Source: a virus. Taken from it: a stretch of DNA of 54,378 bases. Below, piece by piece: positions 37,098 through 46,041 of this stretch. The translations under genes were made by a program, and so were the position numbers. The DNA is taken from the IMG/VR virus record IMGVR_UViG_3300014501_000023, positions 1-54,378 of that record. The stretch is one strand, 5' to 3'. The notes beneath the pieces are model-generated. The model was not told the origin of the DNA, made no database searches, and was given only the letters and a program-made list of their open reading frames with translations. The stretch's first letter is position 1; every line of letters starts with the position of its first letter.

Positions 37098-38594
37098 ATG
37101 CCTACGATCCCGTTTTCTACCGTCGCTGACATCATCCCCGGCGTGATCTCAGCCGGCGGGGCCGCGGTGGACCTGAGCGCCGTGGTGCTGTCGGAAAGTA
37201 TTTATGCGCCGCAGAACGAGGTGCTGGGGTTCCCGAACTACGTTGACGTGGCCGCTTACTTCGGCTCCGCGAGCCCAGAGGCGGCGATCGCGAGCATTTA
37301 TTTCCAGGGGCCTGAGAACGCGCTGGCCTCCCCTGGCATGCTCTACTTCCTGGGGTACGCGGAGGCGGCGGTCCCTGGGTGGCTACTCGGCGCCGCCAGC
37401 ACCCCCGCGACGCTGACCGCGCTGCAGGCGCTGGCCTCCGGCACGCTCATCATCACGGTGGCCGGTACGGTGTTCACCTCGTCCTCGATCAACCTGTCCG
37501 CCGCCAGCAGCTTCAGCGCCGCCGCAGCCGACATGCTGGCCGCCTTCACCGCGCCCACCTTCACCATCACCTACGACGCGCTGCACCAGGCGTTCCTCAT
37601 CACCTCCACCGCCACCGGCGTCCTCGAGACCATCACCTACTGCACCGGCACACTGGCCGCGGGCGTTGGCTTGGCGGCGGCCAGCGGCGGTACGCTGAGC
37701 CAGGGCGCGGCGGCCGCGGTACCCGCGACGCAGATGAATTGGCTAGTTGCGAACTTCCAGAATTTTGCCTCGTTTTTCACCACTTGGATGAGCTCACTGA
37801 ACGAGCAGGAGGCATTCGCCAATTGGTCTAACTCACTCTCCCCGCGCTATGGCTATATATCGTGGGATACGGGGGCGGCGGCCGACGTGCTCAACAACCC
37901 CAGTTCGTTCGGCGGTTGGCTCAAGGCCAATTCCATCATCGGTACGTTGCCGGTGTACGGCGCTGCTGTGCACGCGGCCGCCGCCGCCAGCTGGGCCGCC
38001 TCGTGGAACATGAACCAGCGCAACGGGCGCTCGACGCTGTGCTTCAGGGAGTTCGCGGGACTGGCGCCGAGCGTGACGGACTCGCTGACCTACAGCAACG
38101 TCACTTCCAACGGTTACAACGTCTACGGCGCCTTCGGCAGCAATAACCCCGCGAACAACGCGGACTGGATGACGCCGGGGTCAATCTCGGGCGAGTGGCT
38201 GTGGGCCGACACGTACTACGGGCAGATCGTGCTCAACTCGAACCTTCAGGTCGGGATCGTCGACGGCCTGAGGTCAGTGGGGCAGGTGCCGTACAACAGT
38301 GACGGTGACGCGCAGCTGGCCAGCTTCTGCGCACCGGCGATAAAGGCGGCGCTGAACTTCGGCACCATCCGCAAGGGCGTAAACCTCTCGGCCTCGCAGA
38401 TCGCGCAGGTCATCGACCTCGTCGGCTCTGACGTCTCACCTACCATCACGGCGCAGGGCTACTACCTGTATACCGACGCCGCTGGCACGGCGGCCAATGT
38501 GCGCGCGGCGCGGCAATCGCCCCCAGCGATCCTGCTCTATCAGGATGGCGAGTCGATTCAGTCGATCACTATGCCATCTTTGGTCATTCAGTAA
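37098..38594 (+). CDS. Tail sheath protein, DUF3383 family
   Basis: 498 residues; the contractile sheath. DUF3383 features: N-terminal VADIIPGVISAGGAAVDLSAVVLSE, a middle with NWLVANFQNFASFFTTWMSSLNEQEAFANWSN, and a C-terminal QIVLNSNLQVGIVDGLRSVGQVPYNSDGDAQLASFCAPAIKAALNFGTIRKGVNLS with the conserved YxxDAAGTAANVRAARQSPP end. This protein defines the morphology as myovirus. It is followed by the tube gene, the usual order. Confidence 0.92.
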   Translation: MPTIPFSTVADIIPGVISAGGAAVDLSAVVLSESIYAPQNEVLGFPNYVDVAAYFGSASPEAAIASIYFQGPENALASPGMLYFLGYAEAAVPGWLLGAASTPATLTALQALASGTLIITVAGTVFTSSSINLSAASSFSAAAADMLAAFTAPTFTITYDALHQAFLITSTATGVLETITYCTGTLAAGVGLAAASGGTLSQGAAAAVPATQMNWLVANFQNFASFFTTWMSSLNEQEAFANWSNSLSPRYGYISWDTGAAADVLNNPSSFGGWLKANSIIGTLPVYGAAVHAAAAASWAASWNMNQRNGRSTLCFREFAGLAPSVTDSLTYSNVTSNGYNVYGAFGSNNPANNADWMTPGSISGEWLWADTYYGQIVLNSNLQVGIVDGLRSVGQVPYNSDGDAQLASFCAPAIKAALNFGTIRKGVNLSASQIAQVIDLVGSDVSPTITAQGYYLYTDAAGTAANVRAARQSPPAILLYQDGESIQSITMPSLVIQ

Positions 38595-38606
38595 GGAGGC
38601 CAAGCA

Positions 38607-39044
38607 ATGGCCGGTTCAATCACTAGCGCAAATACGTCCATCACGCTCACCATCCCCGGGGTCTTTAGCTCCGGTGTGCTGCTGCAGAACTTCGCGGTCA
38701 ATGACATCTTGGAACCCGACCCGCAGACCCTCACCGAGTCGCGCGTGGGGGCGGACGGGGAAGTGGTCGGCGGGTACGTGTTCAACCTCGCCAAGTTCCG
38801 CATAATGTTTCAGGCGAACTCGGACTCAATAGCGGCGTTCTACGCCTGGAAGGCAGCACAGGATGCGGAGACTGACGTCATTGCGGCAAGCATGAAAATT
38901 ATTTCCCCGAATCTAGGTCTCGACGTCAACCTCGAGGACGTGTACTGCGAGACGCTGCCGTTCATGCCGCCGCTCAAGAAGGTGGCCGAGGAGCTGACGG
39001 TCACGATGACCGCCAACCCCGGATGGCAGACCACGAGCACCTGA
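38607..39044 (+). CDS. Tail tube protein
   Basis: 145 residues with a good GGAGG site. Beta-rich: SITSANTSITLTIPGVFSSGVLLQNFAVNDILEPDPQTLTESRVGADG, then VVGGYVFNLAKFRIMFQANSDSIAAFYAW, LGLDVNLEDVYCE. Length and place after the DUF3383 sheath match the small tube proteins of this phage type (DUF3277-like). Confidence 0.82.
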   Translation: MAGSITSANTSITLTIPGVFSSGVLLQNFAVNDILEPDPQTLTESRVGADGEVVGGYVFNLAKFRIMFQANSDSIAAFYAWKAAQDAETDVIAASMKIISPNLGLDVNLEDVYCETLPFMPPLKKVAEELTVTMTANPGWQTTST

Positions 39045-39048
39045 GGGC

Positions 39049-39477
39049 GTGGCGCTCAAGGAGCTAGACGTCACGATCAATGAGGGGCGGGACGCTGGCA
39101 AGACCTATCACCTCAAAGAGTGGCCCGCGATGCGCACCGAGCACTGGGTCATGCGAGCGGTATTCGGGCTGGGGCGCGCGGGGGTAGAGATCCCGCCCGA
39201 GATCCTTTCGCTCGGCGCCGGTCCCACAGCGTACGCGATCGCGAGCCAGGCGATCAAGATGCCTTCGCGCTTGGGGATAAGGCTGGCCGATGAGCTGATG
39301 GAGTGCGTGACGATCGCCGAGCCCAAGGTGACGCGCGGGCTGGTCGAGAATGACATCGAGGACTTCAGCACGCGACTGTTTCTGAAGGGGCAGGTGCTCA
39401 AGTTGATGTTCGGTTTTTTTCTGCCCGCCGCTTCCCCGAGCTCGACACCGGTGGCGAGCGGCGCCCCAAACAAGTAA
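39049..39477 (+). CDS. Tail assembly chaperone (G-type), zero-frame product
   Basis: 142 residues from GTG 39049. Lies between tube and tape-measure genes, where phages encode two chaperones joined by a frameshift. Contains YHLKEWPAMRTEHWVMRAVFGL and a conserved helical centre ending FLKGQVLKLMFGFFLPAA. The codons GGT TTT TTT CTG at 39412-39423 include the slippery heptamer T-TTT-TTT (39414-39420); see the extended product. Confidence 0.85.
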   Translation: MALKELDVTINEGRDAGKTYHLKEWPAMRTEHWVMRAVFGLGRAGVEIPPEILSLGAGPTAYAIASQAIKMPSRLGIRLADELMECVTIAEPKVTRGLVENDIEDFSTRLFLKGQVLKLMFGFFLPAASPSSTPVASGAPNK

Positions 39478-39650
39478 GGACCGCGAGCGTCAACGCGGTG
39501 GTCGCCGCGGTGGTCGCCGCGAATGACGCCACGCTATATGAGCTGCAGACCATCTACGGGCTCGAGGACCTGTGGACGATGTTCGAGATCCGTGCGGTCG
39601 CGAATCACAACGAGTACCTGGCGGCGAAGAGCGCCAACAAAGGGCGGTGA
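39049..39650 (+). CDS. Tail assembly chaperone extended product (GT-type) by -1 ribosomal frameshift
   Basis: Slipping back one base on the seven-T run (39414-39420) moves translation into a frame open to TGA 39648-39650, giving a 200-residue protein. After GFF it continues S-A-R-R-F-P-E-L-D-T-G, then AVVAAVVAANDATLYELQTIYGLEDLWTMFEI and YLAAKSANKGR. The extension has no start codon of its own with a ribosome-binding site and fills the gap to the tape-measure ATG at 39654. This is the lambda G/GT layout: the long form binds the tape measure through its T part. Confidence 0.85.
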
Positions 39651-39653
39651 GCC

Positions 39654-41372
39654 ATGCCGACTATAATTGATTCGCTGTTCTTAGAACTGGGCATCGACAC
39701 CAGCAGGTTCAGCGCTGACCAGGTCAAGGCGCTTGGTAAGATGCAGGAGTTCGAGACGCGCGCGAAGCGCGCGGGCAAGGGCGGCGGGGACGCCGTCAAG
39801 AGCGTGGGGGACGCGTTCCGCGACCTTGCCAAGAGCACGAGCATAGGCTCGGGTGTATCGCGAATCGAGGACTTGTCGAAGAAGGTCACTGGCCTGGGCA
39901 AAAGTCTGGGCGTCGCGGGCGGCGTCGGTGGGCCGCTCGGCGCCGTGACGCGGGGCATCGGCGCGTTGCTGTCGCCGACCGCAATACTCGGTGCGGCCGT
40001 CGGCGTGGTCGGCTATGAGATGTGGGACCTCAATAAGGTCATGACGGCAAACAACGCTGCCATAGACCGCCAGGCGCAGCTCACCGGCACCAGCGCTGCA
40101 AACATGTGGGCCTGGGCCGAAGCGGCGAAGACCGTGGGCGCCAACCCGATGGAGATTTCTGGCGGCATTGCGAGCCTGCAGACCGCGATCATGGGCATGG
40201 GCATCGGCGTCGGCAACGCCACCCCGCAGCTGGCTGCGCTGACGCGTTTGCGCGTGCCGTGGAGCTTGCAGAAGGGCGCTGATATCGAGGCGTTTTTCAC
40301 GCGGGTGAACAAGCTGGCGGCGGAGAGTAAGTTTGGTATCGGCCCCGGTTCCAAGCCGCTGGGGGCGTTGGTGGCGCTTGCGCAGCAGGCGGGGATGAAC
40401 GATGCTATGGTCGCTCTGGCCACCAACCCGACCACGACGCCTGCCGAAATTAAGAAGTGGATTGATAGCAAGAAGGGCGTGGAGCTCGGTACTACGCTGC
40501 AGGAGTCTCTGAAGAGCCAGACGATCCTGGGCAAGCTCGGGATCGAGAAAGACATCCTCTCCGAGACCGCCTATGGCGGCGAGCAGGGGTTGATGCAGGC
40601 GGTGGTCGAGTTGCTGACCAAGTTGCTCGACCTCACCAACACCCTGGTCATCTACGTAGGCTCGATTGTGCACGCGATTCCGGGGGCCATGGATTGGCTC
40701 GGTCACAAGGTGGTCGAAGGTATGGACGCGATCACTGGTGTGCAGCCCATCAAGCCGCTACCAGCCGACGCGGTCGCGCGCCAAGCGGCTGCACTGAAGT
40801 ATCTCGTGGGCCAAGGGGTCCCAGCCATGGAGGCGGCGGCCATGGTCGGTAACTGGTCGCAAGAATCGAGCATGGATCCATTGGTGACCAATCCTAGCGG
40901 TCACAAGGGCCTCGGGCAATGGGACGCCTCGCGACAGAAAAACTTTGAACAGTTTGCCGGCTACCGTATGGGGCCGCAGAGCGGTGTGTCAAACGACAAG
41001 CAATTCTGGGATCAGATTAAGTTCTCGTTGACGGAGCCTCAGTATAAGAAGGCGCGAGAGATGATGGCTAAGGCACATAGCCTGGCGGAAGCAACGGCCA
41101 TATTCCAGCGGCTCGACGAAATAGTCTACGATGCGTCCGGCCCTCGGCGACTCGCCTTTGCACAAGCCGCACTCGCCGCCGCTAGCAATGGGTCCACGCA
41201 GAGCACCAGCACCTCGACGCACGAAATCAACATTGGCGACATCCACGTCGCGAGCAACGCAACTAACGGCGTTGACATGGCGCGCGATATGCGCCGCTCG
41301 CTAGCAAGACAGCCACTGCTGGGGCCGTTGGCGACGCAGACGATGACCCTGGCCACGCGCGGTTCGCAATAA
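39654..41372 (+). CDS. Tape measure protein with C-terminal tail lysozyme domain
   Basis: 572 residues. N-terminus DSLFLELGIDTSRFSADQVKAL and a coiled/hydrophobic middle (PLGAVTRGIGALLSPTAILGAAVGVVGYEM) fit a tape measure. Residues about 380-510 form a phage tail lysozyme-type domain: AALKYLVGQGVPAMEAAAMVGNWSQESSMDPLV (catalytic-type Glu near 402), then GHKGLGQWDASRQKNFEQF. It would cut peptidoglycan during DNA entry. At this length the tail is short (order of 80 nm by the usual rule). No separate endolysin gene was found in this window. Confidence 0.85.
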   Translation: MPTIIDSLFLELGIDTSRFSADQVKALGKMQEFETRAKRAGKGGGDAVKSVGDAFRDLAKSTSIGSGVSRIEDLSKKVTGLGKSLGVAGGVGGPLGAVTRGIGALLSPTAILGAAVGVVGYEMWDLNKVMTANNAAIDRQAQLTGTSAANMWAWAEAAKTVGANPMEISGGIASLQTAIMGMGIGVGNATPQLAALTRLRVPWSLQKGADIEAFFTRVNKLAAESKFGIGPGSKPLGALVALAQQAGMNDAMVALATNPTTTPAEIKKWIDSKKGVELGTTLQESLKSQTILGKLGIEKDILSETAYGGEQGLMQAVVELLTKLLDLTNTLVIYVGSIVHAIPGAMDWLGHKVVEGMDAITGVQPIKPLPADAVARQAAALKYLVGQGVPAMEAAAMVGNWSQESSMDPLVTNPSGHKGLGQWDASRQKNFEQFAGYRMGPQSGVSNDKQFWDQIKFSLTEPQYKKAREMMAKAHSLAEATAIFQRLDEIVYDASGPRRLAFAQAALAAASNGSTQSTSTSTHEINIGDIHVASNATNGVDMARDMRRSLARQPLLGPLATQTMTLATRGSQ

Positions 41373-42244
41373 TGTCCGTACCCTTCACCGCCGATAGCGA
41401 CGTCACTGCTGACAGCAGCATCACTGTCGATAACCCGCCGGGCTTCAGCGCGCAATACCCGAATGTGCCGGCGATGGCAGGGGTGCCGTTGCTTGCGCGG
41501 CAGCAGACCGCGGCCGTGGTCAGCGCCGCCGCAAGCGGTCCAGGGCTGAATGCGGCGCTCGCCGCGCAGCTCGGGCTCCCGCCGGGAACCGTGTTCGGCA
41601 GTAGCTCACTGTACACGGGGCTGAACTTAGAGCCCCTAGACCCGAACTATGGTTTTTTGAATGCGAGCAACGACACCGGTGAGTTAAACTATTTTCTGAT
41701 TCCAGACTCCGTAGTTGAACTCGAGGTCAGCGCTGACTCTACCATTAACTCACATCCGATCGAGCGGGGGCAGTTCGAGGCTTACAACCGCGTGCAGAAC
41801 CCGGCGCGCGTGCGGCTGCTGCTGGCGTGCCAGGGCAAGAAGATGGCATACACTGACTTCCTCTCGACGCTGAAAAGTTTGCGCGAGGGGACAGAGACCA
41901 TAACGCTCGCGCTTCCTAACGACTCCTATGATAACATGGCGCTGAAGGGTTATGGCTACGCCCGTAAGGCTGAGCGCGGCGCCATGACGATCTGGGCCGA
42001 TACGCAGTGGGAGGAGGAGCGGTCGACCAACGTCATGGTGAGTGCCCCGCCGACCACAGAGCCGCAAGGCGAGGCTCCGGTTGATCTTGGCTCGTTATCG
42101 CCCGCATTTCCGTCTTTAGCGCAGCAAGCGGCGATTTCTAATCCGCCATTTGTACCAGCGCAGTATACCAACCCGCAACAGGTTGCCGCTGGTATCACCG
42201 CTATGGGCAACGGTGGGTCGCCGCCGTCGGGGGCAGCGCAGTGA
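41372..42244 (+). CDS. Baseplate/distal tail protein (Dit-like)
   Basis: 290 residues; start ATG shares a base with the tape-measure stop (TAATG). The N-terminus is disordered; the centre LNYFLIPDSVVELEVSADSTINSHPIERGQFEAYNRVQNPARVRLLLACQGKKMAYTDFLSTLKSLREG resembles the N-terminal domain of Dit-like proteins, in which the strand 'SHPVE.G....D.....P..I.L...' is followed by helices. The C-terminal 60 residues are Pro/Ala/Gln-rich. It connects tube and hub in comparable baseplates. Confidence 0.72.
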   Translation: MSVPFTADSDVTADSSITVDNPPGFSAQYPNVPAMAGVPLLARQQTAAVVSAAASGPGLNAALAAQLGLPPGTVFGSSSLYTGLNLEPLDPNYGFLNASNDTGELNYFLIPDSVVELEVSADSTINSHPIERGQFEAYNRVQNPARVRLLLACQGKKMAYTDFLSTLKSLREGTETITLALPNDSYDNMALKGYGYARKAERGAMTIWADTQWEEERSTNVMVSAPPTTEPQGEAPVDLGSLSPAFPSLAQQAAISNPPFVPAQYTNPQQVAAGITAMGNGGSPPSGAAQ

Positions 42245-42537
42245 CGCAGCAAGTCATCCCTCTTCAGGCGCTGCCGGCGCAGACGTTTGAGGCGACGCTC
42301 GGTACCCAGGACTGTGAGATCTCGCTGCAACAGATGGCCACGGGGCTGTTTGCGAGCCTCAGCGTTAGTGGTGCGCCAGTTATCTCCGGCCGCTACTGCA
42401 ACGACCGCGTCGGGCTCGTGCGGCAGGCGTATCTCGGGTTCGCTGGCTGGCTGTACTTCGTCGACACGCAGGGTGACTGTGACCCGTACTACGAGGGTCT
42501 TGGTACGCGCTACATCCTGGTCTACGAGTCCGCTTGA
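42241..42537 (+). CDS. DUF6983 family baseplate protein
   Basis: 98 residues, overlapping its neighbour by 4 bases. IPLQALPAQTFEATLGTQDCEISLQQMATGLFASLSVSGAPVISGRYCNDR, then YLGFAGWLYFVDTQGDCDPYYEGLGTRYILVYE: the order of DUF6983 proteins, including the near-terminal FVDTQG..DP.Y.GLG.R block. Such proteins sit between Dit and hub genes. Confidence 0.85.
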   Translation: MTQQVIPLQALPAQTFEATLGTQDCEISLQQMATGLFASLSVSGAPVISGRYCNDRVGLVRQAYLGFAGWLYFVDTQGDCDPYYEGLGTRYILVYESA

Positions 42538-43446
42538 ATGGCGTTCACGGAAAAGGTCCTGGCCTTTACCTTCAGCGGTGCGGCCCCGTTTCCAGGATCA
42601 CCATCCGGTAGTTTCACCGTGCAGGGACTGCGGGCCATTGCGAGCATCCAGGCTTTTGACGGTCCGCTAGGTGTACACGCGCAGGTCAAAATCTGGGGCC
42701 TGTCGATGGGGCAGATGGATGCGTACTCCACCAAGATTCCGGGTGCGATAGGCGGCGCCGGGGCCGTGGGTGTTACTCCGGATACTCTTACGATTGAGGC
42801 TGGTGATCTCGGCAGCTCGCTGGTAAAGGTCATCGACGGCGCGCCGATCTTGGCATCGTTCATTGATCTAAGCGACTCGCCCGAGTCATCGTTCAATGTC
42901 ACGGTCGCCGCGGTGTACTTAGCAGCCGCGCCAATTGCGGCGCAGTCGCAGCCGGGCGAGCAGGATGCCGCGCAGCGGATCGCTTCGCTGTGTGCCGCTG
43001 CGCCGCCACCCGGGTTGACCCTGAATAATCCCAGCGGCGCGACCGGCACACTGCGTAATCCTTCAACCTACGGCTCAGTGGTCGATCAGATCAGAAAGAT
43101 TGCGGACGCGGCCGGTTTGCGTTGGAAGATCGAGGGCTCGAATGTTTGGCTGTGGCCGCCCAACGGGACGCCGGATGACGTGACATTAAACGTTGGCCCC
43201 GGTACTACGCCACGCATGATTGGGTATCCGGAGTATTGGCCGCTCGGCATCATTGTCCGTTCCCTATTCAATCCGCAGGCAACCGTGGGGCGGTTAGTGA
43301 ACGTAGTCGGGTCGACTATCCCGAAGGCTAACGGCGTTTGGGCCAGCGTCAGCGGGCTTCAGCACGACCTGTCCACCATGCTCGATAGGGGACCGTGGTT
43401 CACGACCATGGTGCTGTCGCCGCCCGGCGTTGGAGCCGGCACGTGA
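42538..43446 (+). CDS. Baseplate hub protein
   Basis: 302 residues, starting immediately after the previous stop. Features: LRAIASIQAFDGPLGVHAQVKIWGLSMGQMDAYST, TLTIEAGDLGSSLVKVIDGAPILASFIDLSDSPESSFNVTVAAVYLAAA, then GSVVDQIRKIADAAGLRWKIEGSNVWLWPPNG, a gp27-type domain order. It should form the hub carrying the spike encoded next. Confidence 0.82.
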   Translation: MAFTEKVLAFTFSGAAPFPGSPSGSFTVQGLRAIASIQAFDGPLGVHAQVKIWGLSMGQMDAYSTKIPGAIGGAGAVGVTPDTLTIEAGDLGSSLVKVIDGAPILASFIDLSDSPESSFNVTVAAVYLAAAPIAAQSQPGEQDAAQRIASLCAAAPPPGLTLNNPSGATGTLRNPSTYGSVVDQIRKIADAAGLRWKIEGSNVWLWPPNGTPDDVTLNVGPGTTPRMIGYPEYWPLGIIVRSLFNPQATVGRLVNVVGSTIPKANGVWASVSGLQHDLSTMLDRGPWFTTMVLSPPGVGAGT

Positions 43447-44123
43447 GCGCGGTGTTTACGAACTTTGACCCCTCGAGCATCACGACCGAGGCGCGGCGCG
43501 TACATGCCCTGATCCTCTCGCTCATTAAAGACGTCCGCACCGCGATCCCGGTAAAGGTTGTGGCGGTGCACCCAGGCGCGGGCACTCCACCCGTGATCGG
43601 CACGGTAGACGTGCAGCCGCTGGTGCAGACGGTCGATGGTTCGGGCAAGCTCTGGGCGCTAGGCGTGACGTATGGGGCCACGTTCTGCCGCATCCAGGCC
43701 GGCGCCACCGCCATCGTTGTCGATCCGGCAGTGAATGACATTGGGCTGGCGATCGCGTGCGACCGCGATATTTCCTCTGTCCTCGCATTGGGAGCGGCGC
43801 TGGCTACCCCAAGCAACGACCAAATCCCGGGCCCCGGTTCGGCGCGCACGCACGACATTTCGGACCTGGTTTACCTGTACTCAGTCGTCAGCGCTGCGGC
43901 GATCACGCAGTACATTCTGGCGAACGCGGAGGGCATTACACTGTTGTCGCCCAACACGATCACTATACAAGGGGCGCAGATCAACATGACAGGTCCAATT
44001 AACGCCAACGGCGCTACGGTAAGTAACGCGGGTGAGATCACTGACGCTCTAGGCGTCGTGCTCGGTACGCATATTCATACCGGCGGGACGATCAGTGGCG
44101 ACACCGGGCCGCCGGTTCCATGA
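43443..44123 (+). CDS. Baseplate spike protein (Gp138/gpV-like) with HxH tip
   Basis: 226 residues from GTG 43443 (GTGA coupling). N-terminal OB-like part: TEARRVHALILSLIKDVRTAIPVKVVAVHPG and VQPLVQTVDGSGK; middle DRDISSVLA; then a repeated strand region (EGITLLSPNTITIQGAQINMTGPINANGATVSNAGEITD) typical of a triple-stranded beta-helix needle. The end, VLGTHIHTGGTISGDTGPPVP, has the HxH (His 210, His 212) that in P2- and phi92-type spikes coordinates iron at the tip. It pierces the outer membrane during infection. Confidence 0.9.
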   Translation: MSAVFTNFDPSSITTEARRVHALILSLIKDVRTAIPVKVVAVHPGAGTPPVIGTVDVQPLVQTVDGSGKLWALGVTYGATFCRIQAGATAIVVDPAVNDIGLAIACDRDISSVLALGAALATPSNDQIPGPGSARTHDISDLVYLYSVVSAAAITQYILANAEGITLLSPNTITIQGAQINMTGPINANGATVSNAGEITDALGVVLGTHIHTGGTISGDTGPPVP

Positions 44124-44548
44124 TCAACCATACAACCTGGCTGCTCGATTGGACGACCAGTGACAGCTGTCTCGACGCCGTCGGCAACATCGCGGTCGCG
44201 AGCGCCCCTTACGCGATCGCGCAGGACGTGGCCACCGCGATGAGCGCGTTCCTCGGCGAGTGCTGGTACGACAACAGCCTCGGCGTCCCGTACTGGCAAG
44301 GTATCCTGGGGCAGCGCCCACCGACCTCCTACGTCACCTCGCAGCTGGAGGCCGCAGCCCTCACGGTGCCCGACGTGGCCACCGCGCAGGCCTCGGTCGG
44401 CGGGACCAACGTCAAGCGCGGCCTGGTTGCGCAGATGCTGGTGACCGATACGGACGGGAACGAGATCACGCTGGCCAGCGTCGGTGCCTACTGCCCGGGG
44501 CCTGAGCTGCCGATGATCGCGCTCTACCTTCCTCCTGGCGGGGTTTAA
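44120..44548 (+). CDS. Baseplate wedge protein (gp25/GP46-like)
   Basis: 142 residues, ATGA-coupled. VASAPYAIAQDVATAMSAFLGECWYDNSLGVPYWQGILGQRPPTSYVTSQLEAAALTVPDVATAQASV follows the gp25/W-like order (hydrophobic helix, Y/W D-x-x-x-G-V-P-Y, then a helix). Present between spike and J-like proteins, the usual site. Confidence 0.82.
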   Translation: MINHTTWLLDWTTSDSCLDAVGNIAVASAPYAIAQDVATAMSAFLGECWYDNSLGVPYWQGILGQRPPTSYVTSQLEAAALTVPDVATAQASVGGTNVKRGLVAQMLVTDTDGNEITLASVGAYCPGPELPMIALYLPPGGV

Positions 44549-44550
44549 GC

Positions 44551-46041
44551 GTGGCTGCTCCCACGACCAACGTCCCGCCGATCACGTGGGTCAACGGCAT
44601 GCCGGTGGTGCCGACCGAGGCGGCGGTGCTGGCCGGGCGCGCGGCGGACTTCACCGCCGCCTACGGCAGCGCGCTCAACACCGCCCCCACCACCCCACAG
44701 GGGCAGGTGATCGCGAGCGACACGGCGATCATAGGCGACGCCAACGGGCAGATCGCCTACGCGGCCAGCATGGTGGACCCGGACCAGGCCGAAGGGGCGT
44801 GGCAGGATGCGATCGGTGCCATTTATTTCCTGACGCGCATAGCTGCCGCGGGCTCCGTGAAGACCGTGACCTGCATCGGCGGGGCCAATGTCATGATCCC
44901 GGCCGGCGCGTTGATCCAAGATCCCAGCGGCTACTCCTGGGCCGCCAACGGCCCCATTAACCTGGGTCCCACCGGGCAGACCGCTGGCACGTTCCAGTGC
45001 ACGACGCCGGGGCCGATCCCGTGGCCCGGGAACACGCCTTGCACGATCTTGACGCAGGTCAATAATTGGGACCAGGTGGTCAGCGCCAGCGCGGCCGCGC
45101 TCGGGAACCTGACCGAGGGGCGCGCGGCGTTTGAGAACCGGCGGCGCAATTCCGTAGCGATCAATTCGCAGGGTCAGACCGCGGCCATTTACGGCGCCGT
45201 GTTGGCGGTGCCCAACGTTCTGTCCGCCTACGTTGTCGACAACCCCACCAGCGCGACGGTTAACGTCGGGGCGACCGGTTACGCGGTGGTTCCGCACTCG
45301 GTGCTGGTGAGCGTTTACGGCGGGGTCGCAGCGGCCGTTGCGCAGGCGATTTGGAGCAAGAAGAGCGGGGGTTGTGGCTACAACGGCAACACGACCTACA
45401 CCGTTGCCGACACCTCCTACCCTGTCGGCTCGCAGCCTCAGTACCCGGTCACGTGGCTCACGCCGACGCCGACACCGATATACATAGCGGTCGCGCTGCA
45501 GAACAACGCGCTGCTGCCGCCCAATATAGCGGCGCTGATACAAGCGGCGGCGCTGGCGACCTTCACCGGCACCGATGCCGCGAGCTCTGTGCCGGCGGGC
45601 ATCGGGCTCACCATCTCAGGCTCGCGCTACGCGAGCCAGATGAACCTGATCAGCCCAGCGGTCAATATCGAGAGCATCATGGTGGGCCTGCAGACCGCAG
45701 TTCCCGGCGAGGTCGTGGGGACTGGCAACGGCTCGACCGTTACTTTTGCGCACACAGCCGCTCACCTGGCGGTGGTCCCGGGGGCCGTGGTTATCGCCGC
45801 CGGCGCGGTGATGGCGACCGACGATGGCAATGGCAATCTCGTGGGGACAGGCATCGCCGCGGGCTCCACTATCAACTACGCCACCGGTGCAATCAGCATC
45901 ACCTACAGCACAGCGCCCGCGAATGCCGTAGTGATAGCCATGAACTACAACTACGCCAATCCCGCCAGCGGCATCGTGACGATGGGCGTGGATCAGATGC
46001 CGACGCTGACGGCGCCGAGCGTCGTGGTGATGCTGGTGTGA
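44551..46041 (+). CDS. Baseplate J-like wedge protein
   Basis: 496 residues. N-terminal helix-rich part (AAVLAGRAADFTAAYGSALNT; TPQGQVIASDTAIIGDANGQIAYAASMVDPDQAEGAWQDAIGAIYFLTRI), a beta domain (VKTVTCIGGANVMIPAGALIQDPSG), then GRAAFENRRRNSVAINSQGQTAAIYGAVLAVPNVLSAYVVDNPT: the Baseplate_J core order. The C-terminal part adds a strand-rich insertion before VDQMPTLTAPSVVV. It joins the hub to the fibres. Confidence 0.88.
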   Translation: MAAPTTNVPPITWVNGMPVVPTEAAVLAGRAADFTAAYGSALNTAPTTPQGQVIASDTAIIGDANGQIAYAASMVDPDQAEGAWQDAIGAIYFLTRIAAAGSVKTVTCIGGANVMIPAGALIQDPSGYSWAANGPINLGPTGQTAGTFQCTTPGPIPWPGNTPCTILTQVNNWDQVVSASAAALGNLTEGRAAFENRRRNSVAINSQGQTAAIYGAVLAVPNVLSAYVVDNPTSATVNVGATGYAVVPHSVLVSVYGGVAAAVAQAIWSKKSGGCGYNGNTTYTVADTSYPVGSQPQYPVTWLTPTPTPIYIAVALQNNALLPPNIAALIQAAALATFTGTDAASSVPAGIGLTISGSRYASQMNLISPAVNIESIMVGLQTAVPGEVVGTGNGSTVTFAHTAAHLAVVPGAVVIAAGAVMATDDGNGNLVGTGIAAGSTINYATGAISITYSTAPANAVVIAMNYNYANPASGIVTMGVDQMPTLTAPSVVVMLV

